A stretch of 64,000 bases of DNA from Sulfurovum sp. TSL1 (GCF_019972135.1 NZ_BPFI01000001.1:293106-357105), one strand, 5' to 3'; shown: positions 17,913-26,842, numbered from the stretch's first letter. Made by a program: numbers and translations. The notes: a model not told the origin generated them from the letters alone.

Positions 17913-18748
17913 GATTGGTCAGGCACACGGTTTTTTGACCAAAAAACAAGCAATAGTAGCGCTAAGACTGCATATCCAGATAGAAGAAATGGATACATGT
18001 CTGACGAAATGCCGAGCATCTCACCGGTAAAGTTCATCATTCCATGGAACACCAAAACCGCAATTATACTTCCTCCGGTGCTGTTATATACGTGAGTAAT
18101 CAACACTGTCGTACAGACTATCATTGGTAGCCACCAATAAAGCTCTGGATTAAAGGTCGTGTTTGCATAGTAACCGGGAAACCAGACGAACGGCGCGTGC
18201 CAGATAGCCCAGACCGTACCGTTGATCAATCCTGCCGTAGTCGGGCCGAGGCGCTGCAGTAGTGTATCCAAGTAGTATCCGCGCAAACCGATCTCTTCGA
18301 TGGCTGGAAAAACAAAGGAAAGGAGCACAAGAAACAAAAGCATGCCCGGATTTGAAAAAAGTGACCAATTCACATCGAGTGGCAAATTGGTGACACCTAT
18401 CAACACTGCGAGACCAGCCATCGCCAGATCGAACGCCAGCCAGAACAAAAGGATTACCAGCCACCAGGAGGTGGGAATGCGCCGCCAATCGATCAGCCGT
18501 TGAGTCAGATCGAGGAGTTGCGCCTTGCCTCCCGTAAACACCGCCAAGCCAAGTCCAGCAATAAGCGGACTGGCGCCGCCGATCAGGAACCACAGAATGT
18601 TCGGAAAGGACCACACCGAAGACTCCGAGAGCAGCAAGGGTGTCCAGAACAGGTAAGCCCAGCCGAGATAGATCAGTGGAAAGGTGAGGATCGGGTGTGC
18701 GAGCACCCATTGACGCAATCCGGGGAATCGTTCGCGCGTATCACTCAT
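17909..18748 (-). CDS. CPBP-family intramembrane metalloprotease
   Basis: 279 residues with several helices and the motifs FPAIEEIGLRGYYLDTLL (E-E-x3-R), NGTVWAIWHAPFVWFPG (W-x3-H) and VLVFHGMMNF. Gene and flanks are clearly richer in G+C than the core genes, and the gene sits in a minus-strand block of apparently acquired genes. Coupled by ATGA to the membrane half of the split M23 gene. Not closely similar to the CPBP protein at 14790. Confidence 0.88.
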   Translation of the reverse strand: MSDTRERFPGLRQWVLAHPILTFPLIYLGWAYLFWTPLLLSESSVWSFPNILWFLIGGASPLIAGLGLAVFTGGKAQLLDLTQRLIDWRRIPTSWWLVILLFWLAFDLAMAGLAVLIGVTNLPLDVNWSLFSNPGMLLFLVLLSFVFPAIEEIGLRGYYLDTLLQRLGPTTAGLINGTVWAIWHAPFVWFPGYYANTTFNPELYWWLPMIVCTTVLITHVYNSTGGSIIAVLVFHGMMNFTGEMLGISSDMYPFLLSGYAVLALLLLVFWSKNRVPDQS

Positions 18749-18899
18749 GGGGAAACTCCACAGCCATTACATCAGCCACAAAAAACAGAAAATAGTGATC
18801 CATGTCAAAGTGGCTACCCACTCCGACGTGCGTGGGCAAGCGGAATCCGCTGAATGACCAAAACTCGGAGGGTATCTCTCCAAACGGTTGCAACTGGTG

Positions 18900-19106
18900 C
18901 TACTTCTCATAATTAGTGTTGCTCCATCGTTCAAAGCGGACCTGTGTTGACTGGCCATCCGGTGCCACCATGACATTGACAGACTGTGACAAATCCTGAT
19001 GTCTTACGGTAAGCCTGGTGCAGTCCGTATCCACCCAGTACCGTGTCCAGCATTTGCTGTTCAAGTGGATTTGCCTTCTTAGGTAGATATTCATCTCTAT
19101 TCTCAC
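18900..19106 (-). CDS. Small hypothetical protein
   Basis: 68 residues from GTG 19106, overlapping the nitroreductase stop by 4 bases; ATG 19094 is an alternative start. No motif recognised (TRYWVDTDCTRLTVRHQDLS, then SVNVMVAPDGQ). It could be the remaining C-terminus of a larger gene. Between 18749 and 18899 I see no convincing gene. Confidence 0.4.
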   Translation of the reverse strand: MRIEMNIYLRRQIHLNSKCWTRYWVDTDCTRLTVRHQDLSQSVNVMVAPDGQSTQVRFERWSNTNYEK

Positions 19107-20074
19107 TCCATCACTTCATCGAGATGGCGACGTGGCGCTGCGTCAATTTCATCTTTCGGAAAACCTAGCCTTAGCAAGATTTGCGGAAACCCCTGTTGGC
19201 TCAATAGGTTTTGAAGTTTGGGGCGTAATGATGCAACTTGGATAGGTTGATTTAAATAAGACGCTTGCAGCCCCTGAGAGTGTGCAGATAGCAATATCTT
19301 TTCCAACGCTTGACCAGCTGCTAACCAATCCGCAACGTTGTCACCAGCGGTGCCTAGAACAGCAAGTATAGGGGATTCATCGGCTAGTTGCTTATCCTTT
19401 GCCCCCACTACTTTGCCTATGTCGAAAGTTCGAACAATGACTTGCGCGATGGGCGCAACGATTCCAGGTACAGTCAGACCGTCACCTCGACGGCGTGGGT
19501 GCATCCATGCAGCGAGCTCTCTTCGCCAACTGGGGTTTGACCACTGAATGGAATCGCCCTCTGCGACAAGCTCTGCCACCTTCTGACGATCGTCTTCCGA
19601 ATCGATGACTTCGAGCCAGGAAGCTTCTTCCGATGCATTCTCACTCAATGAATCTAGAACCTCAGTCGGTATATCTCTCGATGCAAAACGTCTTCGATAG
19701 GTTCGACGCCACTCGATAGATTTAAATAGTCCAGATTCGTCCGTGGATAACGAATTTTCTTTGTTAAATGAGATTACGGCTAGCAGGTCATCATTACCAG
19801 AATCTGGTGTAATGTCGCAAGTCACACCAATCCCTCCATGAGCAGCCGCCACACGCAAATTCATCAGAGCACAGCCACAGCTTATAGTGAGTTCTCTATC
19901 ATCTGGATCGTTAGCAGGAAGGGCTCGCGTCCTATCGGCAAATATGGAGACTGCGCCATCAGTAATCTCAAATCGCCATGGCTGCGTGTTGTGACTCGAG
20001 GGAGCGAGGACGGCATAGCTCAGCAATGATTTTATCTGTTCCGAAGTAACAGACGTTTTCCTTGAATTTATCAT
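19103..20074 (-). CDS. Acg-family nitroreductase-like FMN protein
   Basis: 323 residues of the Acg type (mycobacterial Rv2032-like tandem nitroreductase fold): LLSYAVLAPSSHNTQPWRFE is the FMN-binding start, followed by ISCGCALMNLRVAAAHGG, WRRTYRRRF and WLAAGQALEKILLSAHSQGL. These proteins bind FMN but often lack classical nitroreductase activity and relate to stress or dormancy. GC-rich, foreign-looking codon use. Strong AAAGGAG precedes ATG 20074. Confidence 0.88.
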   Translation of the reverse strand: MINSRKTSVTSEQIKSLLSYAVLAPSSHNTQPWRFEITDGAVSIFADRTRALPANDPDDRELTISCGCALMNLRVAAAHGGIGVTCDITPDSGNDDLLAVISFNKENSLSTDESGLFKSIEWRRTYRRRFASRDIPTEVLDSLSENASEEASWLEVIDSEDDRQKVAELVAEGDSIQWSNPSWRRELAAWMHPRRRGDGLTVPGIVAPIAQVIVRTFDIGKVVGAKDKQLADESPILAVLGTAGDNVADWLAAGQALEKILLSAHSQGLQASYLNQPIQVASLRPKLQNLLSQQGFPQILLRLGFPKDEIDAAPRRHLDEVME

Positions 20075-20201
20075 GGTTTCTCCTTTTAGCTAAAACACCT
20101 AGCGTCTGAGTTCACTGGTGTTTAATACGATGGCCGTTTTTGAGATAGCAAAAATGGGCAGCGGCTCAAACGTCCTGTACAACGATTTCTTAGCCTTTTG
20201 C

Positions 20202-20588
20202 TCATTGCTGCATCCAAAAGACAATACTAGGACTCAAAAAAAGTAACAGCATACCTACACCAAGTAAATTACCCTTAAGGGGATTAAAATCTTCGATGAT
20301 TTTACTCCACTTAAATTTGAATACGTACCTCCCAAAATAGATGTCTAGGCCTAACATAATCACTAACCAAACAAAGCCTATTTTATAACAGTCAAAATAA
20401 TTGACGGGAGAAACCCATGGCAAAGTCAGCCAAGAAATAGCGTATATTATTGTTATGCCTGAAAAAAAACTGATCTTTTTCGCGCGTTTTTTACCATATA
20501 AACGATGCAAAACTCGTACTCTGATATTGCCATTTATAACTTCACCAAAGGCAAGTAGCACGCCAACTACAAGAATTTTCAATAACAC
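20202..20588 (-). CDS. Small four-helix membrane protein, unknown
   Basis: 128 residues from GTG 20588 with four hydrophobic helices (LKILVVGVLLAFGEVI; FFSGITIIYAISWLTLP; YKIGFVWLVIMLGLDIYF; LLGVGMLLLFLSPSIVFW). No family recognised. The start lies 17 bases after a GTTAGGC half-site on the same strand, like cassette genes further on. Confidence 0.6.
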   Translation of the reverse strand: MLLKILVVGVLLAFGEVINGNIRVRVLHRLYGKKRAKKISFFSGITIIYAISWLTLPWVSPVNYFDCYKIGFVWLVIMLGLDIYFGRYVFKFKWSKIIEDFNPLKGNLLGVGMLLLFLSPSIVFWMQQ

Positions 20589-20604
20589 TATGATTGCCTC
20601 ATCA

Positions 20605-20638
20605 GCCTAACTATTTATTAGGGGAACAAAGTGTCCCC
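20605..20638 (-). repeat. attC-like half-site (GTTAGGC) with adjoining palindrome
   Basis: On the minus strand TAATAAATAGTTAGGC ends 17 bases before the 20588 start. The same 16 bases occur at 42173-42188 before another short ORF. The adjoining 18 bases (20621-20638) are a near-palindrome, GGGGAACAAAGTGTCCCC. GTTAGGC fits the integron R' consensus GTTRRRY, but no matching partner half-site is evident. Confidence 0.4.
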
Positions 20639-20769
20639 TCTGCACAGATACATCGTATTAGTAGTATACAACAAATATCTAGCTATTTTAAACATTTCAT
20701 TAAAAATGTGAAAAATTGATATATTTTATGATTTTCACATCACTATTAATAAAATGATAACTGTCGCTA

Positions 20770-20880
20770 ATGACCTTTTAGTCCGAAATACACAAATAGT
20801 CGGACAAAGTGTTCCCCTATTTATCCATATCAGGCAATAGAGAACATATTGTCCTCTATTTTTTTGGGAGGCATCAGTGT
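20770..20880 (+). repeat. About 110-bp repeated leader element, copy 1
   Basis: CCTTTTAGTCCGA, GGACAAAGTGTTC, GGCAATAGAGAACATATTG, TCCTCTATTTTTTT and a GGGAGG box occur in the same order as in 45810-45922. It contains two partial palindromes resembling operators and ends in a ribosome-binding-like sequence, but no long ORF follows; the nearest plus-strand gene starts at 21131. The 20589-21130 gap otherwise holds only the half-site and hairpin listed separately. Confidence 0.55.
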
Positions 20881-20922
20881 CAAGATGAGTTGTACATCTG
20901 CTTATGTAATTACTTAAAAAAT

Positions 20923-20969
20923 GAAAACCTTATAAAACCAGCCATATTGGAATATTTTATAAGGTTTTC
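20923..20969 (+). repeat. Hairpin with the same stem as the IS target site
   Basis: Arms 20923-20937 and 20955-20969 are exact reverse complements; the stem AAAACCTTATAAAA equals the hairpin at 13092-14603. It could be a bidirectional terminator or a small dispersed palindrome. With the 13.1-kb copy it brackets the accessory genes. Confidence 0.7.
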
Positions 20970-21130
20970 TATTATGTCTTGAGTCTTTAAAATATGCAAC
21001 GTATTGTATTGGATTTTAGCGTTTTCCTTGGAACAGATAATGTCATGGTAGATATCTACCATGAATCAACAAAAATCCCCTACGAAATATTTCTGTATCC
21101 GTATAAAATATGAGAAAAAATGAGGAACCA

Positions 21131-21652
21131 ATGTTTAAAACCTATGATACTTTAGAAGAAGCAACACATACACAGCCAAGAGTCACGGCTTTGCTCGCCT
21201 GCCAGCACAACCTGATGCCGGCTTCATGGCATATGCCTGTCTCTAAGTCGCCTTTTCGCTATGCTGTGGCGGTACGTGAAGAGAACTACACCCATGCACT
21301 ACTGGAAAAACATCGAAGCTTTACACTCAATTTCTTACCATTTGATCATTATGAAACTGTCAGCATGATGGGAAAAATACATGGTGACATCGAAGACAAA
21401 TTGTCTAAAAGTGGCTTAGTGGTAGAGGGTATAGATAGCAATGAAAATGTATTACTCAGTGCTTCAGACTTTATCTATGAATGTAGGGTATGTGATACCT
21501 ATAAAAATGGTGATCATACCATTTTTATCGCAGATGTTAGTAACATACATGTCAATGAAAAACAGAGTCACAAGCCTATGCTGTTTTCCGGTCGTGGGAA
21601 GTATGCGACAGTAGAAGAGACATTTACAGTACCAAAAAGGAGTATTGTATGA
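21131..21652 (+). CDS. Flavin reductase-like FMN-binding protein
   Basis: 173 residues of the flavin-reductase (NADH:FMN oxidoreductase/DIM6) split-barrel fold: ALLACQHNLMPASWHMPVSK, PFRYAVAVREENYTHALLEK, SFTLNFLPFDH, FIYECRVCDTYKNGDHTIFI. ATG 21131 follows TGAGGAACC and is preferred to 21110. The stop overlaps a small broken gene (ATGA). Confidence 0.87.
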   Translation: MFKTYDTLEEATHTQPRVTALLACQHNLMPASWHMPVSKSPFRYAVAVREENYTHALLEKHRSFTLNFLPFDHYETVSMMGKIHGDIEDKLSKSGLVVEGIDSNENVLLSASDFIYECRVCDTYKNGDHTIFIADVSNIHVNEKQSHKPMLFSGRGKYATVEETFTVPKRSIV

Positions 21653-21858
21653 CTTTAGAAGAAATCGAGTTTGAGTTTGAGCTGGCAGGATTGAGTAGAG
21701 AACAGCAAGTCAAATGATTATCATCTATTAAAAGAAATGGTTTTGATGCAAAAGCAGTGGATAAAAAATTACAACTTATGGGATTTGAACCGATCTTCAC
21801 TATTTATGATGATGACTTGGACGATACCTATATAAAAAACGTTAAAGAGCAACAGTAA
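21649..21858 (+). pseudogene. Small conserved gene interrupted by an in-frame TGA
   Basis: Starts by ATGA overlap with the flavin reductase gene and reads MTLEEIEFEFELAGLSREQ, then QVK, TGA (21715-21717), then LSSIKRNGFDAKAVDKKLQL and on to a TAA at 21856 in the same frame (69 codons before it). The amphipathic, charged sequence keeps its character across the stop, so a TGG-to-TGA change is the simplest reading. A sequencing error or recoding is possible. Function unknown. Confidence 0.6.
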
Positions 21859-21943
21859 AAAAGTCGGTAAATCTCTTTAACCGACATAAACCAACTACAA
21901 AAACTTCTTTAAACACGATAATATATGAGATAAAGGAGTTTTC

Positions 21944-23152
21944 ATGAAACCGTATATACCAAAAGCATTTAGTTTCGACCCGGATGAGAGAGGCCACTTT
22001 GGGAAGTTTGGAGGCAGATACGTCCCAGAGACACTGATGCCCATACTCATTGAACTAGATGAAGTCTACAAACAATACCGTTTTGACAAAACCTTTTGGA
22101 ATGAGGTCAATGCACTCTACAAAGACTATGTAGGACGTCCATCACCTCTGTATAAAGCACAGAATATAAGTAGTGAAATAGGTGCAGAAGTCTATCTTAA
22201 ACGTGAAGATCTCAACCATACAGGTGCACACAAGGTGAACAATACGATTGCCCAAGGTCTTTTGGCTAAACGTATGGGAAAAACGAAGATCATTGCTGAG
22301 ACGGGCGCAGGACAGCATGGCGTGGCTACTGCAACTGTCGCAGCACTTATGGGGCTTGAGTGTGAGGTTTTTATGGGTGCAAAAGACGTAGAGCGCCAAC
22401 AACTCAATGTCTTTCGCATGAAATTGCTAGGTGCAAAAGTACACGCAGTGGAGTCTGGCAGTAGAACACTTAAAGATGCCATGAATGATGCCATAAGACA
22501 CTGGGTCACTCATGCCAGAGATACCTTCTATATCATAGGTACTGCGGCAGGGCCACATCCTTACCCTTTGATGGTACGTGATTTCCAGGCTATCATCAGT
22601 TATGAAGCCAAAGCGCAACTCTTAGAACAAGCGAATACGCTACCTGATTTTGTCATCGCTTGTATAGGCGGAGGGTCAAATGCCTTAGGTATGTTTGCCC
22701 ACTTTATAGAAGAAGAAAAAACAGAGTGTATCGGCATAGAAGCAGGAGGTAAAGGACTGCAAAGTGGAGAACATGGCGCCTCATTGGCTTTGGGAAGACC
22801 GGGTGTACTGCATGGACAATTGAGTTATCTGTTACAAACTGACGAAGGCCAGATCAATGAAGCTTACTCTATATCAGCAGGGCTTGACTACCCCGGAATA
22901 GGGCCTGAACACTCATTTCTTATGGAGCAGGGTAAAGTGATCTATGACTCTGTAACAGATGATGAGGCTATGGATGCCTTTGTATGGCTCAGCCGAAGCG
23001 AAGGGATCGTCCCTGCGTTTGAAAGCGCGCATGCGATCGCCTATCTTAAAAAAATGCCTCAAGAGAAGATCAAAGGTAAAACGATCATCATCAGCCTTTC
23101 GGGCAGAGGGGATAAAGATATGATACAGGCTATGGAGATCTTGAAGCTGTGA
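21944..23152 (+). CDS. trpB: Tryptophan synthase beta chain
   Basis: 402 residues of the TrpB1 type, which makes tryptophan from indole and serine with PLP. The PLP lysine motif is [20 protein letters not shown]. Others are [35 protein letters not shown] and SLSGRGDKD. Full length, start after AAAGGAG. No trpA adjoins. A diverged piece of a second trpB copy lies 0.8 kb downstream. Confidence 0.96.
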   Translation: MKPYIPKAFSFDPDERGHFGKFGGRYVPETLMPILIELDEVYKQYRFDKTFWNEVNALYKDYVGRPSPLYKAQNISSEIGAEVYLKREDLNHTGAHKVNNTIAQGLLAKRMGKTKIIAETGAGQHGVATATVAALMGLECEVFMGAKDVERQQLNVFRMKLLGAKVHAVESGSRTLKDAMNDAIRHWVTHARDTFYIIGTAAGPHPYPLMVRDFQAIISYEAKAQLLEQANTLPDFVIACIGGGSNALGMFAHFIEEEKTECIGIEAGGKGLQSGEHGASLALGRPGVLHGQLSYLLQTDEGQINEAYSISAGLDYPGIGPEHSFLMEQGKVIYDSVTDDEAMDAFVWLSRSEGIVPAFESAHAIAYLKKMPQEKIKGKTIIISLSGRGDKDMIQAMEILKL

Positions 23153-23411
23153 TCTTATGGGTATCGTGTGATACGTGATTGTGAAAAGGATGCATAAATC
23201 AAGTACGATTATTTTCATCTGGCCTATATATTGTATATGCCGGTAGTATATATTGGAAGTACAATGAGTGGCAATTTAGACCAATATATACAAATAATAT
23301 GCCAACCTAGAGTGTTTAGGATCAATATTTTCTAAATGATATCAATTATTAATATTATATTAAGCTCACTTTCTATAATATTTGATAATTAATATCAAAT
23401 AGGAGCAGATA

Positions 23412-23831
23412 ATGACAGCATGTATGCCAAGAAAACAGGGCAAAGAAATCAATCAGGTTATAGATTTTATGCAAACGGTTCAACACAATTATAAGTTAAA
23501 TTCCATTGTTATGAACCATATAGATATACACCAAAAAGACAGGTTCGGATATACGGCACTGTATTGGGCCATTTACCATCACAATATACATAATGTAAAG
23601 CTTTTACTGTATTATGGATGTACACTTGATGTTACAAACAACTCTAAAAAAGCACCTTTTTGTGCAGTTGATGCGAATGACCTTGAAGTTCTTACATACT
23701 TGGTGGACAATGGCATTGATATTTTTATGGAATATCAAGGAGAAAGTCTGTTTGAGTATGTTGAACGTTTGGGAAGTAAAGAGATGAAAGAGTATTGTAA
23801 AAAGATAGGTTTGATGAGGTCCGGAGGATAA
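23412..23831 (+). CDS. Ankyrin-repeat protein
   Basis: 139 residues with about three ankyrin-like units: DRFGYTALYWAIYHHNIHNV, KKAPFCAVDANDLEVLTYLV and GESLFEYVERLGSKEMKEYC. The repeats suggest protein-protein binding. No signal peptide. AGGAG lies just before ATG 23412. The 259 bases between trpB and this gene are AT-rich without visible features. Confidence 0.75.
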   Translation: MTACMPRKQGKEINQVIDFMQTVQHNYKLNSIVMNHIDIHQKDRFGYTALYWAIYHHNIHNVKLLLYYGCTLDVTNNSKKAPFCAVDANDLEVLTYLVDNGIDIFMEYQGESLFEYVERLGSKEMKEYCKKIGLMRSGG

Positions 23832-23928
23832 CTCCGCTATATAGTCCCCCCCCTTATATTCTGTCCCATCTTTATGGGTCAAGATGCTCCCGGTGCAGGT
23901 GTAGAATAGATATTTTTAATAGAGTAGG

Positions 23929-24000
23929 GGGAAAGTGATCTATGACTCACTTACCGATGATGAAGCGATGAATGCCTTTGTCTGGGTATGCCGAAAGGCA
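23929..24000 (+). pseudogene. Internal fragment of a second trpB
   Basis: Reads GKVIYDSLTDDEAMNAFVW, matching [19 protein letters not shown] in intact trpB (codons near 22930-22990), then diverges. The nucleotide match is imperfect, so this is an older or imported copy, not a recent duplication. No flanking trpB sequence remains. On the other strand this piece supplies the C-terminus of the SRPBCC gene. Confidence 0.6.
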
Positions 24001-24407
24001 AACATTTTCTTCATTTCACGTTTCACAAAGTACACTGCGGGCATACTCAGAGGCCAAAACGGAAGTGAAAATATGATCTTATCACGCAAGAAAGAATGTG
24101 TTCCATCTATTGTTATAAAATGATGTTCGTGCCTGAAACTTTTAAAGGGCGAACGTGTAGCGACATCGACAATGAGATCAGGATAGCGGACTTCTTGAAA
24201 TCTTAACTCCCAGACGAAGGAGAGCAATCCTTTCTTGATCCTTAAAATTGCTTCATTCCCTTCTTTTAGAGGTGTTTCAAGCTTCAAGATCTCTACACTC
24301 GTATTTTTCGGTGTGATAAGCGGGAGGTTCTTGGTATCCGCATGAAAATCAAACAGGGTTTTGACACTGCAAGGCATAGGCATTTCGAATATTAGTGTAT
24401 GTTCCAT
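23940..24407 (-). CDS. SRPBCC-family (COQ10/polyketide cyclase-like) protein, altered C-terminus
   Basis: 155 residues from ATG 24407 (a longer frame starts at 24524 but the added 39 residues look non-coding and overlap the opposite gene). START/SRPBCC-like sequence: HTLIFEMPMPCSVKTLFDFH, LPLITPKNTSVEILKL, FVWELRFQEVRYPDLIV. The last 18 or so residues (AFIASSSVSES end) are antisense to the trpB fragment, so the original end has been replaced. Probably a hydrophobic-ligand or cyclase-like protein. Confidence 0.65.
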   Translation of the reverse strand: MEHTLIFEMPMPCSVKTLFDFHADTKNLPLITPKNTSVEILKLETPLKEGNEAILRIKKGLLSFVWELRFQEVRYPDLIVDVATRSPFKSFRHEHHFITIDGTHSFLRDKIIFSLPFWPLSMPAVYFVKREMKKMFAFRHTQTKAFIASSSVSES

Positions 24408-24429
24408 AATATATATTATGACATAACCT

Positions 24430-24717
24430 ATGGACATTTCGTATCGTATTCGTGTCGATTTATCATCTATTACAGGTACAGCAGGAGATATCGTCGGGGA
24501 AGCAGAGATGGTTGCAAAAGGCAATACGGTTATGATAGACTATACGATGCGTGTTCCATATAACGATTCAACGATCGATATCAGCGTACGCGACAGGTTA
24601 CATCTTCAGGAAGATGGCGTGATACTGAACCACTCAAAAATGAAAAAATTCGGATTTGAGGTCCGAGAGCTTGTGATCATGATCATCAAGGATTTCCCTG
24701 CGGATAAAAAAGAGTAA
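24430..24717 (+). CDS. DUF3833-like protein, apparently 5'-truncated
   Basis: 95 residues whose end ([20 protein letters not shown], then [11 protein letters not shown]) fits the C-terminal half of DUF3833 lipoproteins, which are usually about twice as long and begin with a lipobox. Here the N-terminal half is missing and the frame begins 23 bases from a divergent gene. Assignment is from memory of the family pattern, so moderate. Ends 10 bases before gpx. Confidence 0.5.
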   Translation: MDISYRIRVDLSSITGTAGDIVGEAEMVAKGNTVMIDYTMRVPYNDSTIDISVRDRLHLQEDGVILNHSKMKKFGFEVRELVIMIIKDFPADKKE

Positions 24718-24727
24718 AGGAGACAGC

Positions 24728-25276
24728 GTGCTAAAAGGTATCTTGTCGTTAGTGTTTATTTTGAGTGTACATATGTCAGCAAAGGAGGTACAGATGGAAA
24801 CGGTCTATGATTTCAAGGTCAAAACCATAGAGGGGAAAGAGACGACGCTTGAACCCTATAAAGGCAAGGTGATGCTCATCGTAAATGTTGCCAGTAAATG
24901 CGGGTATACCCCTCAGTATGATGGGCTTGAAGCACTCTATAAAAAATATAAGGATCAGGGATTGGTCGTACTCGGATTTCCCTGTAACCAGTTTGGCTCC
25001 CAGGAACCAGGTTCGGAAGCAGAGATACAGAATTTTTGTCGTGTGAACTTTGGTGTGACCTTCCCCATGTTCTCCAAGATCAATGTCAACGGCGAAGAGG
25101 CACATCCGCTTTACCGGTATCTGAAGTCTGAACAACCAGGTATTTTAGGTACGGAAGCGATCAAGTGGAATTTTACTAAATTTCTTGTAGATAAAGAGGG
25201 TAAGGTAGTGGAGCGTTTTGGTTCATCGACCAAACCTGTCGAACTGGAAGAGAAGATAGAAGCACTACTCAAATAA
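24728..25276 (+). CDS. Glutathione peroxidase-family protein, exported
   Basis: 182 residues. An N-terminal signal sequence ([20 protein letters not shown]) points to the periplasm. The thioredoxin-fold peroxidase domain has [18 protein letters not shown] (peroxidatic Cys), [14 protein letters not shown] and the tryptophan motif [14 protein letters not shown], completing the Cys-Gln-Trp-Asn set. Bacterial members usually use thioredoxin-like donors. GTG start at 24728 after AAAGGAGAC. Confidence 0.9.
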   Translation: MLKGILSLVFILSVHMSAKEVQMETVYDFKVKTIEGKETTLEPYKGKVMLIVNVASKCGYTPQYDGLEALYKKYKDQGLVVLGFPCNQFGSQEPGSEAEIQNFCRVNFGVTFPMFSKINVNGEEAHPLYRYLKSEQPGILGTEAIKWNFTKFLVDKEGKVVERFGSSTKPVELEEKIEALLK

Positions 25277-25296
25277 TAGTGAATCTGTGTGATCCT

Positions 25297-25583
25297 TATA
25301 TTCATACCAACCCGGTGAAGCGCGGGTATGTAGATGTTGCCACTGACTGGAGATAAGTTGAGAAAGGAACTATGAGGGGCTGGATGGCTTACTGGATACC
25401 ATGAATAAAAACAAGATACAATAATAGAATGGGAAGCAGTCGCTACATAAAAGAGGCTATGTGGATGAGGCAAAACTTTGGAGATACTCCAGTGCGAGAA
25501 ATTATGAAGGCATTGAAGGGTTGGTAGAGATCGAACATTTTCAGTATACGACGAGAAAAGTGAAAAAAGGGATGATCAGATGA
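25297..25583 (+). pseudogene. Two decayed fragments of REP-associated tyrosine transposase (RAYT)
   Basis: 25297-25356 reads YIHTNPVKRGYVDVATDWR then stop, with NYEGLDGLLDT resuming in another frame to about 25400. 25449-25583 reads KRGYVDEAKLWRYSSARNYE and runs on to EHFQ and a stop overlapping the nirK start. Both match the C-terminal region of the intact RAYT at 45217-45750 (IHDNPVKRGYVDEAKHWRYS). These are scars of two separate copies in tandem. Confidence 0.85.
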
Positions 25584-26668
25584 AACGAACATTGAGAGTT
25601 TTTGGAGTTGCAAGTGTTCTCTTTTACTCGGCTATTGCTCTTGGGGCAAAAGAGTATTCGGCTGATTCACTCAAGCGTGTTACAGAAACATTGGTCGCGC
25701 CACCGGCTGTCCCAAAACACGAGCAAGTGGCCAAGGGTGCGCCAAAGATTGTGCAGGTTCGTCTGGTGATCGAAGAGAAACTGATACAAGTATCGCCTGA
25801 TGGAGCTAGTATTTGGGCGATGACATACAACGGGAGCGTGCCAGGTCCACTTATTGTCGCCCATCAAGATGACTATCTAGAAGTTACACTTGTGAATCCA
25901 AGCACAAATACACTTGAGCACAACATAGACTTTCATGCAGCGACCGGTGCTCTAGGTGGTGGCGATCTTACACATATTGATCCAGGTCAAGAGGCTGTAC
26001 TCCGCTTGAAGCTTACCAAAGCGGGCGTATTTGTTTATCACTGTGCACCAGGTGGGAAAATGACCCCTTTTCATGTTGCTTCTGGAATGAATGGAGCGAT
26101 TATGGTGCTGCCGCGCGATGGTCTTCGTGATACGCAAGGTGATCTTGTTCACTACGATCGCGCCTATTACATCGGCGAGCAGGACTTTTATATTCCAAAA
26201 GACAAGAAAGGTCACTATAAAAAGTACAAAACACCTGCAGAGGGCTTGGATGACATGCTTACTGTCATGCGTACACTTACGCCGACATTTGAAGTATTTA
26301 ATGGCAAAGTGGGTGCGCTCACTGGAGAGAATGCACTCAAAGCGCAGGTTGGAGAGACGGTTCTTTTTATCCATTCACAAGCAAACAAAGATACCCGTAT
26401 TCACCTCATAGGCGGTCACGGCGATCTTGTATGGAGAGACGGTTCCTTTACTGATACTCCTGCAAGCAATTTGGAGACTTGGGCTATACCCGCAGGAACA
26501 GCTGCCGCGATGCTCTACGAATTTCGTCAACCGGGAACCTACGTGTATCTCAATCATAACTTGATTGAGAGTATATTGCTTGGTGCTATGGCTGAGATAA
26601 AGGTGGAAGGCACATGGGATGACGACCTTATGAAGCAGATCGAAAAGCCTAGAGCCATCAAAAAATAA
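25580..26668 (+). CDS. nirK: Copper-containing nitrite reductase
   Basis: A 362-residue two-cupredoxin enzyme reducing nitrite to NO in the periplasm (signal peptide about residues 1-22). Type-1 copper ligands H114, C155, H165, M170 and type-2 ligands H119, H154, H326 are all visible in [31 protein letters not shown] and VYLNHNLIE. Catalytic Asp (D117) and the HLIGGHGD histidines are present, so it looks functional. Campylobacterota more often use cytochrome cd1 NirS. No maturation or nor genes adjoin, and RAYT scars lie directly upstream. Confidence 0.94.
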   Translation: MKRTLRVFGVASVLFYSAIALGAKEYSADSLKRVTETLVAPPAVPKHEQVAKGAPKIVQVRLVIEEKLIQVSPDGASIWAMTYNGSVPGPLIVAHQDDYLEVTLVNPSTNTLEHNIDFHAATGALGGGDLTHIDPGQEAVLRLKLTKAGVFVYHCAPGGKMTPFHVASGMNGAIMVLPRDGLRDTQGDLVHYDRAYYIGEQDFYIPKDKKGHYKKYKTPAEGLDDMLTVMRTLTPTFEVFNGKVGALTGENALKAQVGETVLFIHSQANKDTRIHLIGGHGDLVWRDGSFTDTPASNLETWAIPAGTAAAMLYEFRQPGTYVYLNHNLIESILLGAMAEIKVEGTWDDDLMKQIEKPRAIKK

Positions 26669-26780
26669 TAAAGACAGTGGACTTTATATCATGAAAAACT
26701 CTCAGGAGAGAACGAGAAAATATGAATCTCATAGTTTGACACGCCTAACTCGTTACATATATGGAGAGGTTTTAATGATA

Positions 26781-26812
26781 ATGCATCCCGCAAGCCGGGG
26801 CTTGGGGACGAG
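26781..26812 (+). repeat. REP-like palindrome
   Basis: ATGCATCCCGCAAGCC and GGGGCTTGGGGACGAG form a stem with the same border bases (ATGCAT-CCC ... GGG-ACGAG) as the REP elements around the RAYT gene at 45 kb. The core stem differs, so this is a diverged relative. It lies in the nirK-rpiB gap. Confidence 0.55.
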
Positions 26813-26842
26813 GGAAAATATAATTAGGCTAGGAACTAATCA

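Noticed and set aside
18150-18710. 186-residue ORF on the same strand as the CPBP protease, in another frame
   Set aside because: It is a frame-shifted shadow inside a high-GC gene with clear family motifs in the main frame.
20088-20201. attC site between the nitroreductase gene and the 20202 gene
   Set aside because: GCTAGGT resembles GTTRRRY with one mismatch, but I found no convincing partner half-site or stem, so I did not list it.
21715-21717. TGA as selenocysteine codon
   Set aside because: No clear SECIS-like stem directly downstream by eye, and the context does not suggest a Cys/Sec site; Trp loss is simpler.
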